Assembly: GCA_001599915.1 (NCBI GenBank)
Contig: BCIG01000029.1
Location: 66,654-130,653, forward strand
Source: Symbiotaphrina buchneri
Lineage: Eukaryota > Ascomycota > Symbiotaphrinales > Symbiotaphrinaceae
DNA: 64,000 bases
Direction: 5' to 3'
Position numbers and translations under genes: made by a program. The notes under the pieces are model-generated. The model was not told where the DNA came from. It made no database searches and saw only the letters and a list, made by a program, of their open reading frames with translations. This document shows positions 1 to 12,420 of the stretch, in pieces. The stretch's first letter is position 1; the number at the start of each line of letters is the position of its first letter.

Positions 1-842
1 AGAGACTGAGCTACTGTCGTCAAAGGTGGGGGAAGAGAGGCAGCGGCTGAGAGGCTGATGGACGAGTCGGAATTGCGCGGCCCACTGTACAGAAAGTTAA
101 CTTTTGCATCAGGGTTGGATCATCACCATCACCTGCCCAATGCGGGTAGATGCGTAATGGTCCCTGCAGGCCAACAGCCGCTGTTATCTCTCTTACTGAG
201 GCGCTATCAGATTACATTATGGCTATTGTAGTAAATAATATAGTTCGGTTGAATCACTTTTTTGGAAATCTGATACAGCATTCCTTTCGCGTCTTACGTC
301 CCACAAAGACGTGTCCATGCCCTACTGTTGTGGGGTTGCTGGGCTTCAGGCCCTTAAGTCAGGTTTCTTGGCGTCGATAGGAGAGGATAAGGAGAGCTTC
401 ATTCTACCTTCTAGTGAGTTAGTCAGGCAATCAACAACTTCTTTCAGTACTATGCTTTAACTACGAGTTTCCTTTTCGTGATATTCCATCCAGGTGGTGC
501 GCCGCTACGACCGGTTTCCCGAGCCCTGAACTTCCTCCTATCCTTCTCTTCGGCCCTACCCCTTGGGCGCAGGGGACGAAGCTCCAGTCCTTTTACACTA
601 CTTCATCTAAATGGAGATATTACGACTCACAAGCCAACTGTGACGCTTGGCTAAGAGGTCAGAGAGGGCAGAGAGGTTGGCCTCTTGAGCAGATATGATA
701 TACGATACGAGGCAGCACGGGATACAGGCTATCATTGATATCGGTTCAGTAGACGTCATCCTGCATCATCAAGAACATGCTTGCTCCATTGTTGAAAGCC
801 ATTCCATTGAGCTCAGGCCCGGGCTGATGATTACGCCCCAAG
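1..842. other. Intergenic, no gene seen
   Basis: No reading frame with a recognisable domain on either strand and no repeat or RNA motif that I can name. Short open frames here are under 80 codons and look random. Confidence 0.5.
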
Positions 843-1925
843 TTAGCCTATGGAGGTATCTGCAAGCGCCTGTGAGATCCCTCTGAGGACCTTTACGACC
901 TTCTCCAGGAACGCTAGTTGTAATTCCAGTTCCCTCTGATTACTGTCGTCAGACATGACACCGAAAGCTCTGACATCTCCTTGAAGGCATAACTCCACGA
1001 CACTTGCATACCGGCGGCCCATCACCTCTTTCAGATCTGGATCGCGTGCCATCCCCAGAAGTTCAGCCTGCATCGGTTCAGCGGAGGCCACGCCAGATGC
1101 GGACTGCGGCTGCACCAGCACCTCTACCGGCGACCAGACCGCAATCTCCAGGAGCACGACGCCGAAAGAGTAAATGTCATAAATAGACCGGAAAGGAACT
1201 GGCGCCGGGCCCGTCCACCACCTGGCCGGATGCCGGTAAAGGTTCCGGATCGGGCTGTCGTCGGCGAGCTGCATGGAATCGGTTGCGGTAGCCCGGGATG
1301 AGCTGTATCCGAATATCCAAGGCTCCGAATAGGACACATTGGAGGCGATCGGCGCAGCGGCGGCGAACACGATGTTCTCACTCTGGATGTTTTCGTGGAA
1401 CCAGCCGACGGATTGGAATTTGCTGACGGCGACGGCTAGGCTGTGTGCCAGCTAGAATTTCCCCTCGAGCGACGGCCGACCAAGGTCACGGGATCCGGCA
1501 TTGCTCTCTTGCGGCTGTGGGTGACGGGATCGTTGAAAGGCAGTGCGCAGCGTGACCACCTCTAAATGAAGGGCACGATTCAGGCTCCTCATATCGAAGA
1601 CGATATTGAACGTGTAACGCCAGTCATGGTGGTAGAAACCTTTCGCTTGCGGGAGCCGGAAACTGTCCGCCTTTGTTGTCCCGAGGAATGCCACCAGTTC
1701 ATTCACTCTCTTAGACTGAGCGTCGAAATCGTTTTCCAGAGTTATTGGCGGCCCTTTTGTACGGTATACTCTCCACAAGCACCTGGTCCCGCCCCATGAC
1801 GCCTTGCGACAGGCCGTCGCGGATGGGAACCAGTCCAGACACGACGTTTCCATGGAACTCGATGTCAATGGGGATGGGCAGCGAGTTGAAGTCGATCTGT
1901 GGGTCCTCGCTGCCGACTACAAGCA
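843..1925 (-). pseudogene. Relic of a HeLo-type kinase-like protein (C-terminal part)
   Basis: On the minus strand the translation resembles the C-terminal pseudokinase region of fungal HeLo/prion-inhibition proteins. Visible are the segment VGWFHENIQSENIVF (position of the kinase catalytic loop, but without the HRD aspartate), NLYRHPARW, and FRSIYDIYSFGVVLLEIAVW, which matches the helix after the APE region. A preceding block with PITLENDFDAQSKRVNELV also fits the family. The N-terminal effector domain is absent: similarity stops near 1925, where a second relic on the other strand begins. The frame is broken in about two places, so no intact product is expected. Proteins of this class belong to fungal self/non-self and NLR-like repertoires; that role is family knowledge, not visible here. 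Confidence 0.6.
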
Positions 1926-1949
1926 GCCGCAGTCTGGCTAGACTATCCC

Positions 1950-4190
1950 AGCCAAGAGCCCTGCATTCTGCTGGCGTCGTTCACGGAGATGTGAAGCCGG
2001 ACAACGTTCCCATATTCCAGGAGTCTAGTGGTGAATACATTGCCAAACTGTCTGACTTCAGCCACTGCGTCGGGCGGCACTCGTTGTCGGACTATGGAGG
2101 CACAGACAGGTGTCTTCCGCCGGAAATACGCAGGAGGGAGAACGCGGAGATGCTTACTTTCCAGCAACTTATAATGTGCGATATATGGGCATTCGGTGTC
2201 ACAGCTTTTGAATTGCTTACTGGGTGTGCATGCGACCCTGACCTTATTGGTGATGGACTATGCGTGGAAGACCTCGCAATCCAAGCCACACTTGACCCGG
2301 CATTGGCGACGAAGCCTGACGATGAAAGAAAGATATGGGTTGAGATACTATCAGGATCCATTCGCTATAATCCAGAGAGGAGACTGACTGCCATGGCACT
2401 TGGGCGGCGACTTGGCACAGAAGACCGCCCTCAGCATCTCTCTGGTCCGGGGTGGATGTTGTGGCCATACCCAACGGTCCTTGAGGTAGCTCCATTGTGT
2501 CTTTTTCGTATGAAAATTGCTAAGCCTTGCAGGTCATGGCGAATTACTCCTTGAAGGACGAGAAACTCCACTTGCAGAAATGGATGGAGGACAATGACCT
2601 GTCCGGTCCGGAACGGTGGAGATCCGACTTTTGTTTCCAGCTCGCCCAGGCTCATCTCCTTGGATTTGGATCCCGGCCAGATGTGAGCAAGGCTGCAAAT
2701 TTCTTCATTTTGGCCGTTCAACGGATAAACCTAGTATCCGATCACATTAGTCTGAGCATCATGTATCGGGTCCTGGGGTACTATTTTCCTGGTACTGGTG
2801 CTGCTGCAGCGCTTGTGGAATGTTGCTGTGAAGGACTAAGATACCAGTCGGACGAAAAATACTATTCATCACGTATAAGGGCTTTTCGGCGCTTGAGTAT
2901 GAGGCAGCTTCGTTCGGCTACAGTCTTGTCCGATTCCGGAGATGAGGATATATCATACTTAGAACTACTGGTGAGGATACGGCGTAATTCGATCCCGCCA
3001 GCCGCCGTTGTTCATGTGCGAGCCAAGCTGCTGGACGCCAATCTCGTTAATCCGATACCGTTGAGGAGTTTGATTTGCCTAACTAAAGAGGTCTACACAT
3101 CGGAGGCATTGGAGGGAGCTATTGAGAAACTCGATAGCGAGGGCAATTCCGTGCTGCACTATGCATGCATGGGCGGCCATCGAGCCATTGTGGATACTCT
3201 TTCCGAGCTCCAACAACAGCTCAACGTGGCCAACTCAGCCGGGACAAGGCCGTTACACTGGCTCCCATTCTTTCCCGATGAAGATATCCCATCCGTGGCA
3301 GGAAGATTAGTCGCCCCCGAGAGCATCAACGCGGTGTCGACGGGTATCAAAATACCTTTGCATTTCTTATACCTCAGAGGGACAGCGCTCCATTGGAGCG
3401 TCTCATGCCGTAACCTCGTCGCCGTTCTTACCCGTTAGAGGCCGGAGCAGATGTTAACGCTGAGTATGATGGATATTCGCCTCTCGCCTTAGCAGTGGAG
3501 ATGCACACCGCGGAGATAGTCAACGTCCTTTTGCAACGAGGAGCCAGCTACACCAACATCAGGCCTCACAAACGCTCCGCAATGCATTTCATCGCCGGGA
3601 ACGCACCCATCCTGCGACGGCACTGCATCCACGGCCACGCCTCCATCAAGGCTGCCGTCCGGCGTACAATACAGGTCCTCAAGCGGTACAGCTGCGACGT
3701 CAATGCGCGGGACCGCCACGGTAACACCCCGCTCCACAAGGCCGTTGCCTCGCCGCTGGAGCTCAGGATCTGTACGTGATCGAGGCGCTCCTGCTGAGCG
3801 GCGCGGATCGAAATGCACAAAACTGCAACGGCGATACGGTCCTGCACCTGACGATGAAGCTGGCGTGGGTGGATGATCCCCAGCATGAAGCCATCCTCCG
3901 GCTGCTGTTGGACGACGAGGTTGCTTCCTCGGACGTTGAGCTTAGGCCGCGCCTCGCGGGACAACGACGGGAGAACTCCACTCATGTTAGGTGGCATGTT
4001 CGGCCAAGACGTTTCGAAGTTGGTGCCGTGGTTCCGAGGAGGTAGTGGCCACTGATAACGCGGGAAACTCGTTCAGGGATCTCATACAGCTCGGGATAGG
4101 GAGGAAGTTTGCGTACGTCTCCAAGTTCGTGCGGAAAATGCAGGAGATTGGATTGGGAGTCTCTCGTCATCCGGATTGTAGCTGAGCGGC
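1950..4190 (+). pseudogene. Relic of a protein kinase-like gene with ankyrin repeats
   Basis: The plus strand encodes the C-lobe of a protein kinase: HSAGVVHGDVKPDNV (catalytic loop with HGD for HRD), AKLSDFSHC (DFG region as DFS), and CDIWAFGVTAFELLTG. It is followed by about 300 residues of helical sequence and then ankyrin repeats (GNSVLHYACMGGHRAIVDTL, GNTPLHKAV, NGDTVLHLTMKL). The N-lobe with its ATP loop and lysine is missing; similarity starts abruptly near 1950. The reading is broken in about four places, mostly in the ankyrin part, so this is a relic. The architecture kinase plus ankyrin is common in fungal NLR-like and incompatibility gene repertoires. Function of the intact ancestor is not known. 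Confidence 0.65.
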
Positions 4191-7038
4191 ACGCTATGGG
4201 TTTCTATGTACAGCTCCCAGAATCTGGCTGCACAAAGCATTTCCGGGAAAGCTCACTGTGGAGCCCTGTGGATGCAAACTCAATGTTGTTGTAACCTTTC
4301 TGGTTCGTAGGAAAGCTCGTTATACCTAATCATATCCTTCTTCCATGGCAAGGCCGTCCCAAACTTTTGCCCACTCAATACCATACCCTCACAGCCCATC
4401 AACCAAACGGCGAGGGAAAAGGCTAAAAGTAAATTCCGAATCGACGTATATAGTTGATTATAAGGTTGTTCAGCAATTCCATCCGATATTACTTTGTAAG
4501 TACTATCTTCTGATCTCACCTGATGCGTTGTTCTGTATTCACTGGGAAGAGAATGTACCAGAAGGAGCTCGATCCCTGTCATCCAATTCCAGTGAATCCT
4601 GGTATTCCTAAGTATCGACGACCGAGCAGACCTGAGATCCCAAGTCCCATACAGCGAAGTACTGGTACCCTGAAGGACGAGTCCCAGCTCTGAATGTCGT
4701 CTGTCTTCTAGTAGCCTGTCGGTCTCTCAGCATCAAACTCCCACATCTCCATATCCACCCTTATTCCCACGTCTCTTTTCCCCCCGAAGCCAAGTGAAGC
4801 GGACCCCGCTCTCGAACGCCACATAACTCGCCCGAAGCCTTCAGACACCTTCTAGAAGCCTAGAAAGTCCGTCTGGGCCCAAGCCTCCAGTGTTCAAACA
4901 GTACCAGTTCGTAGTGAGAGAGGGAACTGTTCCTTCATAGCGCAAGCCAGGCGGCCCGGCATGCGTTCCCAATTCGGTAGGTGCCACGGGGGCAGGGCGG
5001 CCCATTAGTCGAGGAAATCGGCTAGCGCCGACGCCAGCGCCGTGCCTGTGGAAATGTGAAACCCTGGTCGGCTCAGGGGTAATCTTCCTAATTTTTCCTG
5101 CTGCTGGTCATAATCGTCGCTGATGCTTGTTCTATCCACTACGTACTAATAATACGACGCTGCGGGATTATAATTTATTGAATTTTGGTTGGACCGATGG
5201 AAGCGGATGAGTGAGGGGTGACAAGCTTTTTTCTTGCTTTGCCGCATCTTGAATCTTGAAGCTTGATAGAGTTTGCCTTGCTGTACCTTACGTAGTACGG
5301 GGTCAATTGAGGTCATGGATTGATATTCATAATGCTTGGTGATGATGCTTGGTGATGCTTGGTATGTTTCTTGATCTGCCTTTGAACACCTCCTCTTGTT
5401 TGAACCCCATGGCAATAGAGCGCCTCTTTGTGACTGCGAAGAAAAGGGGTACTCTCCTTCCAGAGACAATCACAATTTTGGCTTGCTTACCCACTGTTCC
5501 TCCTCGTACCCATAACATAAGCACTATCCCATTCCCATCACCCACTGCATCAACTCCCCTCAAAACAGGGTGCACAAATGTCAGGCACGCACATGCGCAG
5601 CTACCTCTTTCGTACCTCCCAAAGTTCCCAATAAAACGCCATAGGAGCCCTACCCTAGTATGGCACCACGCCTAAAAAATTCCCAAACGGACAAATCCCC
5701 CCACGCTTACCACGCTTACCACCCTTAGCGCCCTCCTAGCCAACGTTGCCCCTGAATGTCATTTTCCGCAAGCGGGGTTAGCGTGGCGTCCTCGTGCAGT
5801 TGGGAACTGCATCCCGCGTCCCGAATGTCCCGATGTGACACTTTGACAGTGATTGATTGGGCCCTTGAAACGCTTGGTGCTGCACGAGGGCAAGCCGGTG
5901 GATGTCTGTGCTGACGTGCTTACTCTGTTACTGCAGCTAACAGGCGTTCTGGTTCGCTGGGATGCTGGTGCTGGTGCTGGTCTGGTTTGAGATGCAGCGG
6001 GCGAATTGGGGGCCGGTTGATGATGGATAAGGGGGAGTTCATGCAAGTGCCGTTCCGCCTCTCAAAGGCTTGTTCATGTCCGTACGGAGTAAACGTCACT
6101 CACTCTGCTTTGTGTAACAATCTCGAATGCATAACAGGAGCATCGTCTGCATGGGAAAAAGTTTCCCAGGGCCGCATCCGGTCGCTCGTGCATAGCACAT
6201 TTGCACCCGGGCTGGATATTCAGGAACAGCAGTTGCAGGAGGAATCAGCATAAGCACACACTTGAGCATACCTGTAGAACTACTATTCAGACAGCAAAGC
6301 TGCACTTTCTCCTGTCAATCACTTCTTCCCCTGGTTGGCTGCTGACATTTCGGCCTCCCACTTCGGCGACCACTTCCTCCCTCCCGTTCCCGCTGTCGTC
6401 CATAGCCCCAAGTGCACCCCTCGCACCCCTCCCGCCTTCCAGTAATCCAGTACCATTTGTGGCTAAACACGAAACCAAATGGCGCACGCCGATCCTTCCA
6501 ATCAATGAACCATGTCTTCCTTCATCCAATAACATTTTTCGCCTTACAGAGATCTTTTGCAATCCAAGTGCACGCCGGCCGCGGTCGGATGCGCTAAGTG
6601 CCGACGCTAGAAGGCTTTGGGGAGCGACGGCCGGCATTTAGGGGTCCCACCCGACCGGGGGTGCCGTTGCGGAAAATTGGGGCATTGGGGGGCCTGGAGG
6701 ATGATTGATGCGCTAAAAGGACGATTATTGACCCCGTCCTTTACTGGGGGATTTCCTGGTGCTGATGGTGGGATACGGTAGTTGCGATATTGGAATTGCC
6801 CCAGCAGGGGTTCGGAGGGGATTGATATATCTTTCTGGTGCTCCGACCGGCCGTGCGCCTGGGAGGTGGTTTGGAAAAGAATTGGGCTTTTGTTAACAGT
6901 TGAGAAAAGCATCATTTATCATTCTTTCTTCAAACTCGGGTTTCTTGCTTGTCATCTTTTGCGATCCTTTTTTATCGTTCCTTCTTCCTGATTTCAGTTG
7001 GCAGCGGGCACGCTCCCGTTCTCGAGCCACCACCCAGC
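4191..7038. other. Long intergenic stretch, nothing recognised
   Basis: About 2.8 kb without a supportable gene. Open frames are short, overlap on both strands and carry no domain. A direct repeat CACGCTTAC occurs twice around 5703-5720. The last few hundred bases, pyrimidine-rich around 6900-7000, probably hold the promoter and 5' UTR of the receptor gene starting at 7039. Confidence 0.5.
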
Positions 7039-8379
7039 ATGGCCTCCACCATGGCCGACTCAGACCCAAACAGCCACTACTTCCCACCTCCACTATCCTT
7101 CTTCGTACTACCGAACGTCCTCCAGCGCGGGCTCGTCGCGCTCGCCTTCTTCGGGATGCTGTCCTTCATCAGCACGCTCAGCCTCTTAACCTTCATCGCA
7201 TACCGCGTCTGGCTCTGGCGGCACAAACACGGGACGCTCGCCAACTTCTCTCAATTCGTATGGCTGGTGACGAACCTGATCGCGGCCGACCTGCAGCAAT
7301 CACTGGCGTTCGTCATCAACATCCACTGGCTCATCAAGCAGCAGATCCTGAGCCCGAGCCCGGCGTGCTTCGCGCAGGGTTGGTTTCTGAGCACTGGTGA
7401 TGTCAGCTCCGGGGTGTGGATTCTGGTTATTGCCCTGCATACGTATGTCAGTGTCGTCTTTGGGTATAAGATGAGTGGAGTCAAGTTTGCGATTGGGGTC
7501 GTGGCGGTCTGGTGCTTTATTTTTGGGCTGGCGATTATTGGCGTCGCTAGCCATCCGCATGATTTGTATACTGTGGCTGGGGCCTGGGTGAGTTATACTG
7601 GTTCCCGGTGCCGATGAATTGCAAGACAGAGTTGCTGATATCGTCCAGTGCTGGATCAATCAAAAGTACGACCCGGAGCGGCTCTGGCTACACTACCTCT
7701 GGGTATTCATCGCCGAGTTCGGCACCGTCATCATCTACATCGGTGCGTGCCCCTTCTTACTTAGACCCTCGTTATACTAACCCACCGCCCAGGAACCTAC
7801 ATGTCGATCCAAAAGCGCCTCAACCCATCTCTCCTCTCGTCCTCCGTGCACAACACCGCGCGCTTCAAAACCACGGTCCGCGTCGCGCGCTACATGATCA
7901 TCTACCCCGTCGTGTACATCATCGCCACGCTACCCCTCGCCGCGGGCCGCATGTCCGCCATGGCCGGCAAGGACCCGTCGCTGGCGTACTACACCGTGGC
8001 CGGGTGCCTGCTCACCTCATCCGGCTGGCTCGACGTGCTCGTGTACAGCCTGACGCGCCGCGTGCTGCTGTTCCCCGAGGCCGAGTCTAGCCGCGGCCGC
8101 AGCTGGAGTATGGATAATGTTGGGAATGGGTATGGCACGCATACTGTTATTGGGGTGGGGAGGTCTGGAAGGGGTGGGACGAAGACTGAGAGGGGAAGCG
8201 AGGAGGAGGGCGAGAGGACCAGTGTGGCGGGTACGGGCAGCGCGGATGATTTGTTCCAGGGCTTGAAGGCGGAGACGACCATTGAGGTCACGACCCAGCC
8301 TGCTGGGAGGTTCAGGCCTGCGGAGACGCAGCGTGGCCAGGGTGGCAGAGCACAGGGATGGGATGATGGCGATGCTTGA
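7039..8379 (+). CDS. Git3/cAMP-receptor-like seven-helix membrane receptor
   Basis: Three exons: 7039-7587, 7649-7742 and 7793-8379, joined by GTGAGT...CAG and GTGCGT...CTAAC...CAG introns with correct phase, giving 409 residues. Seven hydrophobic segments fill residues about 28-310, with a conserved-looking extracellular block around CWINQKYDPERLWLHYLW followed by the helix FIAEFGTVIIYIG. The third loop to helix six region (NTARFKTTVRVARYMIIYPV) and the layout match fungal G-protein-coupled receptors of the Git3/CRL-like class. The C-terminal 100 residues are a hydrophilic Ser/Gly/Arg-rich tail, presumably cytosolic. ATG 7039 is chosen because it opens the frame just before the first helix; a second ATG lies four codons later. 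The ligand cannot be told from sequence; nutrient sensing is the known role of relatives. Confidence 0.85.
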
Positions 8380-8763
8380 GATGTTATATGGTCTGGGTGA
8401 TATGTTTGTTATGAGCAGTGTTGTATTGTACGAGGGTCGGGTGCAGTGAAGGGCTCTGCGCAGCAAGGCAAGCGTTATCTCATGGGATGGTCAGGCGCAT
8501 GCGTGTCGTTGTATTTCTTGATCTAACTTTATTGACATATTCCATAGCCTCTGCTTCACTGCCTTTTGCTCCTTTCATCGCCAGTCTCACCGATTGATTG
8601 GACCAAAATTGACGACGAGAAAGCGGCTACTGAAACACTCCACCCTGACAACTTAGCTTTAGATAGCCGGTCCCTTCTGAACAGAAGTCACGGCCTGATT
8701 GAATGCCTGTGAAAAAACAGTCTCGCACACTTCTAGAAGCAATCAGACCACCTCGGAGCAGCT
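8380..8763. other. Intergenic between receptor and HET gene
   Basis: About 380 bases, AT-richer than the flanking genes. It holds the 3' end of the receptor gene and the promoter of the HET gene, which run in the same direction. No motif stands out. Confidence 0.5.
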
Positions 8764-10816
8764 ATGGCCTTCGAACCCGGAAGTCCAGGCTGGGACCAGC
8801 TGTGCACCTCCTGCCGCGAGATGCCCGTGCTGCAAGACCTGCGGAACTGCTACCACGAGCTGCACAGCAGCTTCCGCGAGTTCGTCGCCTGCCCATGTTC
8901 GTTCTGCAGCTGGCTTCATGCAGCTCTTTCGCCTTACATGTCGGACGAGGGGAGGCAGGAGTTGCTGGATTCCGGCGCTGGCTCTCCCGTTGAGTTGTTT
9001 GTTAATGGAGCACATGCCGAGGAACGTGGCGTATATCAAGAGCGGGGCTTATGCGACTGGGTTGCCGTTCTTTGCCGACGCAGGTATGTAGAACTTCATG
9101 GCGTATTGGGGGTGGGGAGGTGGTAGGGGGTGAGATTTCAGGCTCATGTGGTTATATCTAGATGACCCAGCTGCTCGATATGTTAAATATAGGGAACCGA
9201 GCGCTGACCCTTCGGCTGAAACGGTTTTCGGGACTATCGCCGGTTGGCTGTCAGAGTGTACATCGAACCATGCATCTTGTCAATTACAGGAAACGCCACT
9301 TCCGCGCTACGTTCTTGACGTCGGCTCTCGAGAGCAAGACCATATCTGCCTGATCAGGAACGACGGCTCCAGAACAAGCCAGTACACCGCGCTGAGCTAC
9401 GTTTGGGGCGTCCCAAGACAGCCCATAGAGTTGACCATATTCACTGAATCACAGCTCCTACAGAACGTCCCCGAAGCGGCGCTCCCGCAGACGATCCGCG
9501 ACGCGATCTTGATCACACGTAAGCTGGGCCTACGGTACATCTGGATCGACGTCCTATGCATCGTGCAAGACGACAAGAAACTGAAGAAAGAGGAGATCGG
9601 CCGGATGCATGACATCTTCGGCAATTCATTCCTGACCATCCAGGCCGCCATCGCGCCATCAGTGCACCACGGCTTCCTCGGGCGACGTTCTCCTCCTTCC
9701 CTTCCGCATCAGAAATTGCGCTATACCAGCCCCAGCAGCGGGCAGCCAGGGTATGTGCACCTCCGCGCCGCCGGCGTCTCGTACAGCGATGGGCACACAG
9801 GCAGCCGGGCCTGGTGTTTCGAAGAAAGCGTGCTGCCACGGCGGCTGCTCGTGTACGGCAAAGAACAGCTACTGTACAAATGCGGCGCGGGTACCAAAAC
9901 CGAATCCGGTGGCGTCTTCAGTCCTGGGAGCGACGGGCCGGGTTTCTTCGCGCCGCCGCCGTGGTTCCAGAACATGCCGCTGCCGAAGACCCAGCAGCGG
10001 CCAGATGCCCGTCTCGACGCGCTGAAGCTGTGGTATAACGCGCTCGACATGCGGTATACGCCGCGGTTCCTGACGAGCCCGCATGATCGCCTGCCGGCCA
10101 TTGCGGGTGTGGCCAGCCGCGTGCAGGAGCGTATTGGGGGCAGGTATCTGGCGGGCTTGTGGGAGTCGGATCTGATATGGGGCTTGCTGTGGCAGTGTCG
10201 AAGAGGGCTGACGAATAAATTCATGAACGAGCAGATTAGTGCGGCGTGGTTGGAGAAAGGCAAGAATGATCTGATGAGGAGACCGGCTGGTGTGCCACGA
10301 ACGCCGTCTTGGTCTTGGGCTTCTGTGGATGGGGCGACGAATCATCCGTTTCCGAGAAGATTCACGGATAAGGGAAGTATTGTCGCAGAGGTCAGAGAGT
10401 ATCCTGCGCTTCACGGTCAAAGGGAAGTCTTGGGAGAGTTGACAGACTGGACGATTGTGCTGCGGGCCCCGTGTGAACCAGCATGGGTCGTGGCCGAAGG
10501 TGATGAACGATATGCGAGCTTGAAGAGGAGGCGTGATGGTGGCCCATATGTTTCTCCCGCTCAAGGTCGGGTCTATCTCGTTCCGTATGACCTTCCTGGA
10601 ACAGATACACCGGTGGCAACGGCCCAGTTTGATATAAACGACAGCCTGCTGCAGAGCATCTGGTGTGCGTTGTTGACTACCAACCAAGGACTCCTACTTG
10701 AAGCGGTGAATGAAGGGAGTGGCATATACCACCGCGTGGGTGTATTCTATATTTTGGAGGCATTTGGGCGTGACTGGATCACGGAGAAGCATACGATGGA
10801 TATAAGACTTTCTTAA
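8764..10816 (+). CDS. HET-domain (heterokaryon incompatibility) protein
   Basis: Two exons, 8764-9083 and 9142-10816 (intron GTATGT...TTTCAG, phase 2), code for 664 residues. The N-terminal 60 residues carry the Cys module common in these proteins (LCTSC, then CPCSFCSWLH). The HET domain follows at about residues 185-330: QYTALSYVWG, the conserved helix LPQTIRDAILITRKLGLRYIW continued by IDVLCIVQDD, and IFGNSFLTIQAA. Further on are GSRAWCFEESVLPRRLLVYG and the terminal-region signature PSWSWASVDG. HET proteins trigger cell death on fusion with unlike strains; that is family knowledge. The gene appears intact. It lies just upstream of the tandem array of small Cys/His proteins on the same strand. 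Confidence 0.9.
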
Positions 10817-11363
10817 CATGCTTTTCTCGAGATCCACTGACGCAACTATTCATTATCAATAAGTATATCCCCGGAGTATATGGGAACATGGTCATGATTC
10901 CTGATGGATGTATACCTCTTGGTGATTGATATAGCCAATGTCATCATGTTGTTCCCTTGCCGTCCTTGCCCTGATTGGCCAGTCAATGATATCAAGTGTG
11001 TACAGAGGAGGTCATCAAGCAAGTCACATTCACAGGATCCAATGCTTCCTTTCTTTGTCTGATCCATCGTGGTCTTCTGAACAGTGCAAGAAAGTCACTA
11101 TCCTTAGAATGACATGTGAATCACATTCTCATATGACACGGTCACTTAGCAGAGTTACCATTCGTATCAAAATGGCAACGAAGGTCTTTGACTCACTGTA
11201 TATAATAACCGCAGCCTCTATCCAGAATTGGCACAAACCAAACCCCTGAGATCCACACACAATAACCCCCAATCGGCAAAACGCCAACAATTATCCAACG
11301 AATCCACGTCCAAGACCATCCACTCAGCAGTCAGTCTCCAAACCAACAAACGGTTCTCACACC
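10817..11363. other. Gap containing the first array promoter
   Basis: After the HET gene the sequence is AT-rich to about 11100; from there it belongs to the first unit of the tandem array, with its promoter and leader. Confidence 0.55.
11116..11205 (+). promoter_or_regulatory. Array promoter, copy 1
   Basis: GTGAATCACA at 11116 and TATATAA at 11199-11205, 165 bases before the start of the decayed first small gene. Same order of elements as in copies 2 and 3. Confidence 0.6.
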
Positions 11364-11532
11364 ATGTGCGCCTACAATACCTCTACATGTACTGTGGGCA
11401 CTAGGGAATCAGCGGCGAAGACATATGTTATCGGGGCCGCTGTCACCCTGATCACTGGTACGTTGCGTTCGTCGGCAACGTGGATGAGTGGTGCGCTCCG
11501 TGCAAGGAGCTTACCCCGCCGCCTACCCCGTA
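11364..11532 (+). pseudogene. First small Cys/His gene of the array, decayed
   Basis: The start region (MCAY) and the 3' end match copies 2 and 3, but the frame does not run through. The C-terminal signature WCAPCKELTPPPTP is present up to a stop at about 11532 in a different frame from the ATG, and the central CGH motif sits in yet another frame. I see no intron that would put these into one reading. The frame opened by the ATG gives a 64-residue Arg-rich tail without similarity to the other copies. Confidence 0.6.
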
Positions 11533-11746
11533 GAAGCCGTGGGCGTGGATATTACTAGAGGTTTCTCAATGAGCAGAAGGGAGGCTTACGCGTCTGTTGC
11601 CTTTGGACTTGGGTTTTGGGTTTACTTCACCGCGGTTGCAGTATGTTAAGTATTCTCTAGCATGCTGGTTATCATGTGTTTTCACCCTTTTGGGGGATCG
11701 ACATCCCTTTGATATCTGCACCCTGCACCATTACACAGAGTAGCAT

Positions 11747-11843
11747 GTGAATCACAGTATCATACAACAGTGTCACCTCGCATGCAGAGCCACCGTCATC
11801 CACGTCACAATGCCCACGAAGCTGTTTCCGTCGCTGTATATAA
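11747..11843 (+). promoter_or_regulatory. Array promoter, copy 2
   Basis: GTGAATCACA at 11747, CRE-like CCACGTCA at 11800-11807 and TATATAA at 11837-11843, 202 bases before the ATG at 12039. The spacing between the first two elements is close to that in copy 3. Confidence 0.65.
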
Positions 11844-12038
11844 TGGCACCAGCCCCCAGTTAGACAATGCCCACTCAAAAATCAATTCCTTTCCCACAAT
11901 TGCTTCTAGCATTACCTTCCACCGATCCACACACAATACCCATCAGAACACCAAACGCCACTTATCACTCGACTAACCACCTCCGACGCAACAGGCTCTG
12001 ACCCAGCAACCACCAAAACAACAAACAGCGCTCACACG

Positions 12039-12200
12039 ATGTGTGTCTACATCCAATACCACTACCTGCAATGCGGGCACTGGGTGATAAGCCATAATCC
12101 ATGTGAAGAACTTCGCTGCCGGGGCCAGAGACGGTACACGGCGGACGTGTATGACTATTGCGCTCCGTGCAAAGAGCCTAGCCCGCCTGATACTCCTTGA
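12039..12200 (+). CDS. Small Cys/His protein (53 aa), array copy 2
   Basis: An intronless 53-residue frame. Cys and His residues are spaced like a metal-binding fold: C2, C12-x-H14, C22, C27 and C41-x2-C44, followed by a proline-rich end (KEPSPPDTP). The conserved core shared with copy 3 is YLQCxHW, PC, CxxC and a PPxTP tail. There is no signal peptide or membrane segment, so a nuclear or cytosolic protein is likely. It resembles short fungal proteins with a CGH...CxxC pattern that lack an assigned function. Conservation of the Cys/His frame against a background of diverged DNA, together with its own TATA promoter, argues that it is a real gene. It could bind zinc like a minimal RING or treble-clef module; that is inference. 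Confidence 0.7.
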   Translation: MCVYIQYHYLQCGHWVISHNPCEELRCRGQRRYTADVYDYCAPCKEPSPPDTP

Positions 12201-12420
12201 TCAGGGGGACAGAGCTAGAGGTTCCTCAAGGAGGGCTCTACAGGGGTTACGTGTTTGCTGAGTTTGGAGTTGATTTCTTGGGCTGCTTAGTATGCGGTTT
12301 GCCGCAGGTTTCTTATTTTCAGGTATGATAGTGATCATAATTTCAACCTTTTTCTTAGGTGAACGAAGTAATGAAATTCCTTCTGATATCTGCACTCCGC
12401 ATCTTCACACATGGCATAAG

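Noticed and set aside
1745-1950. Possible N-terminus of the kinase-ankyrin gene on the plus strand
   Set aside because: This part translates into the pseudokinase relic on the other strand and lacks any N-lobe motif in the plus direction.
9869-10687. 272-codon antisense frame in the HET gene
   Set aside because: No family features, and the plus strand encodes a clear HET domain.
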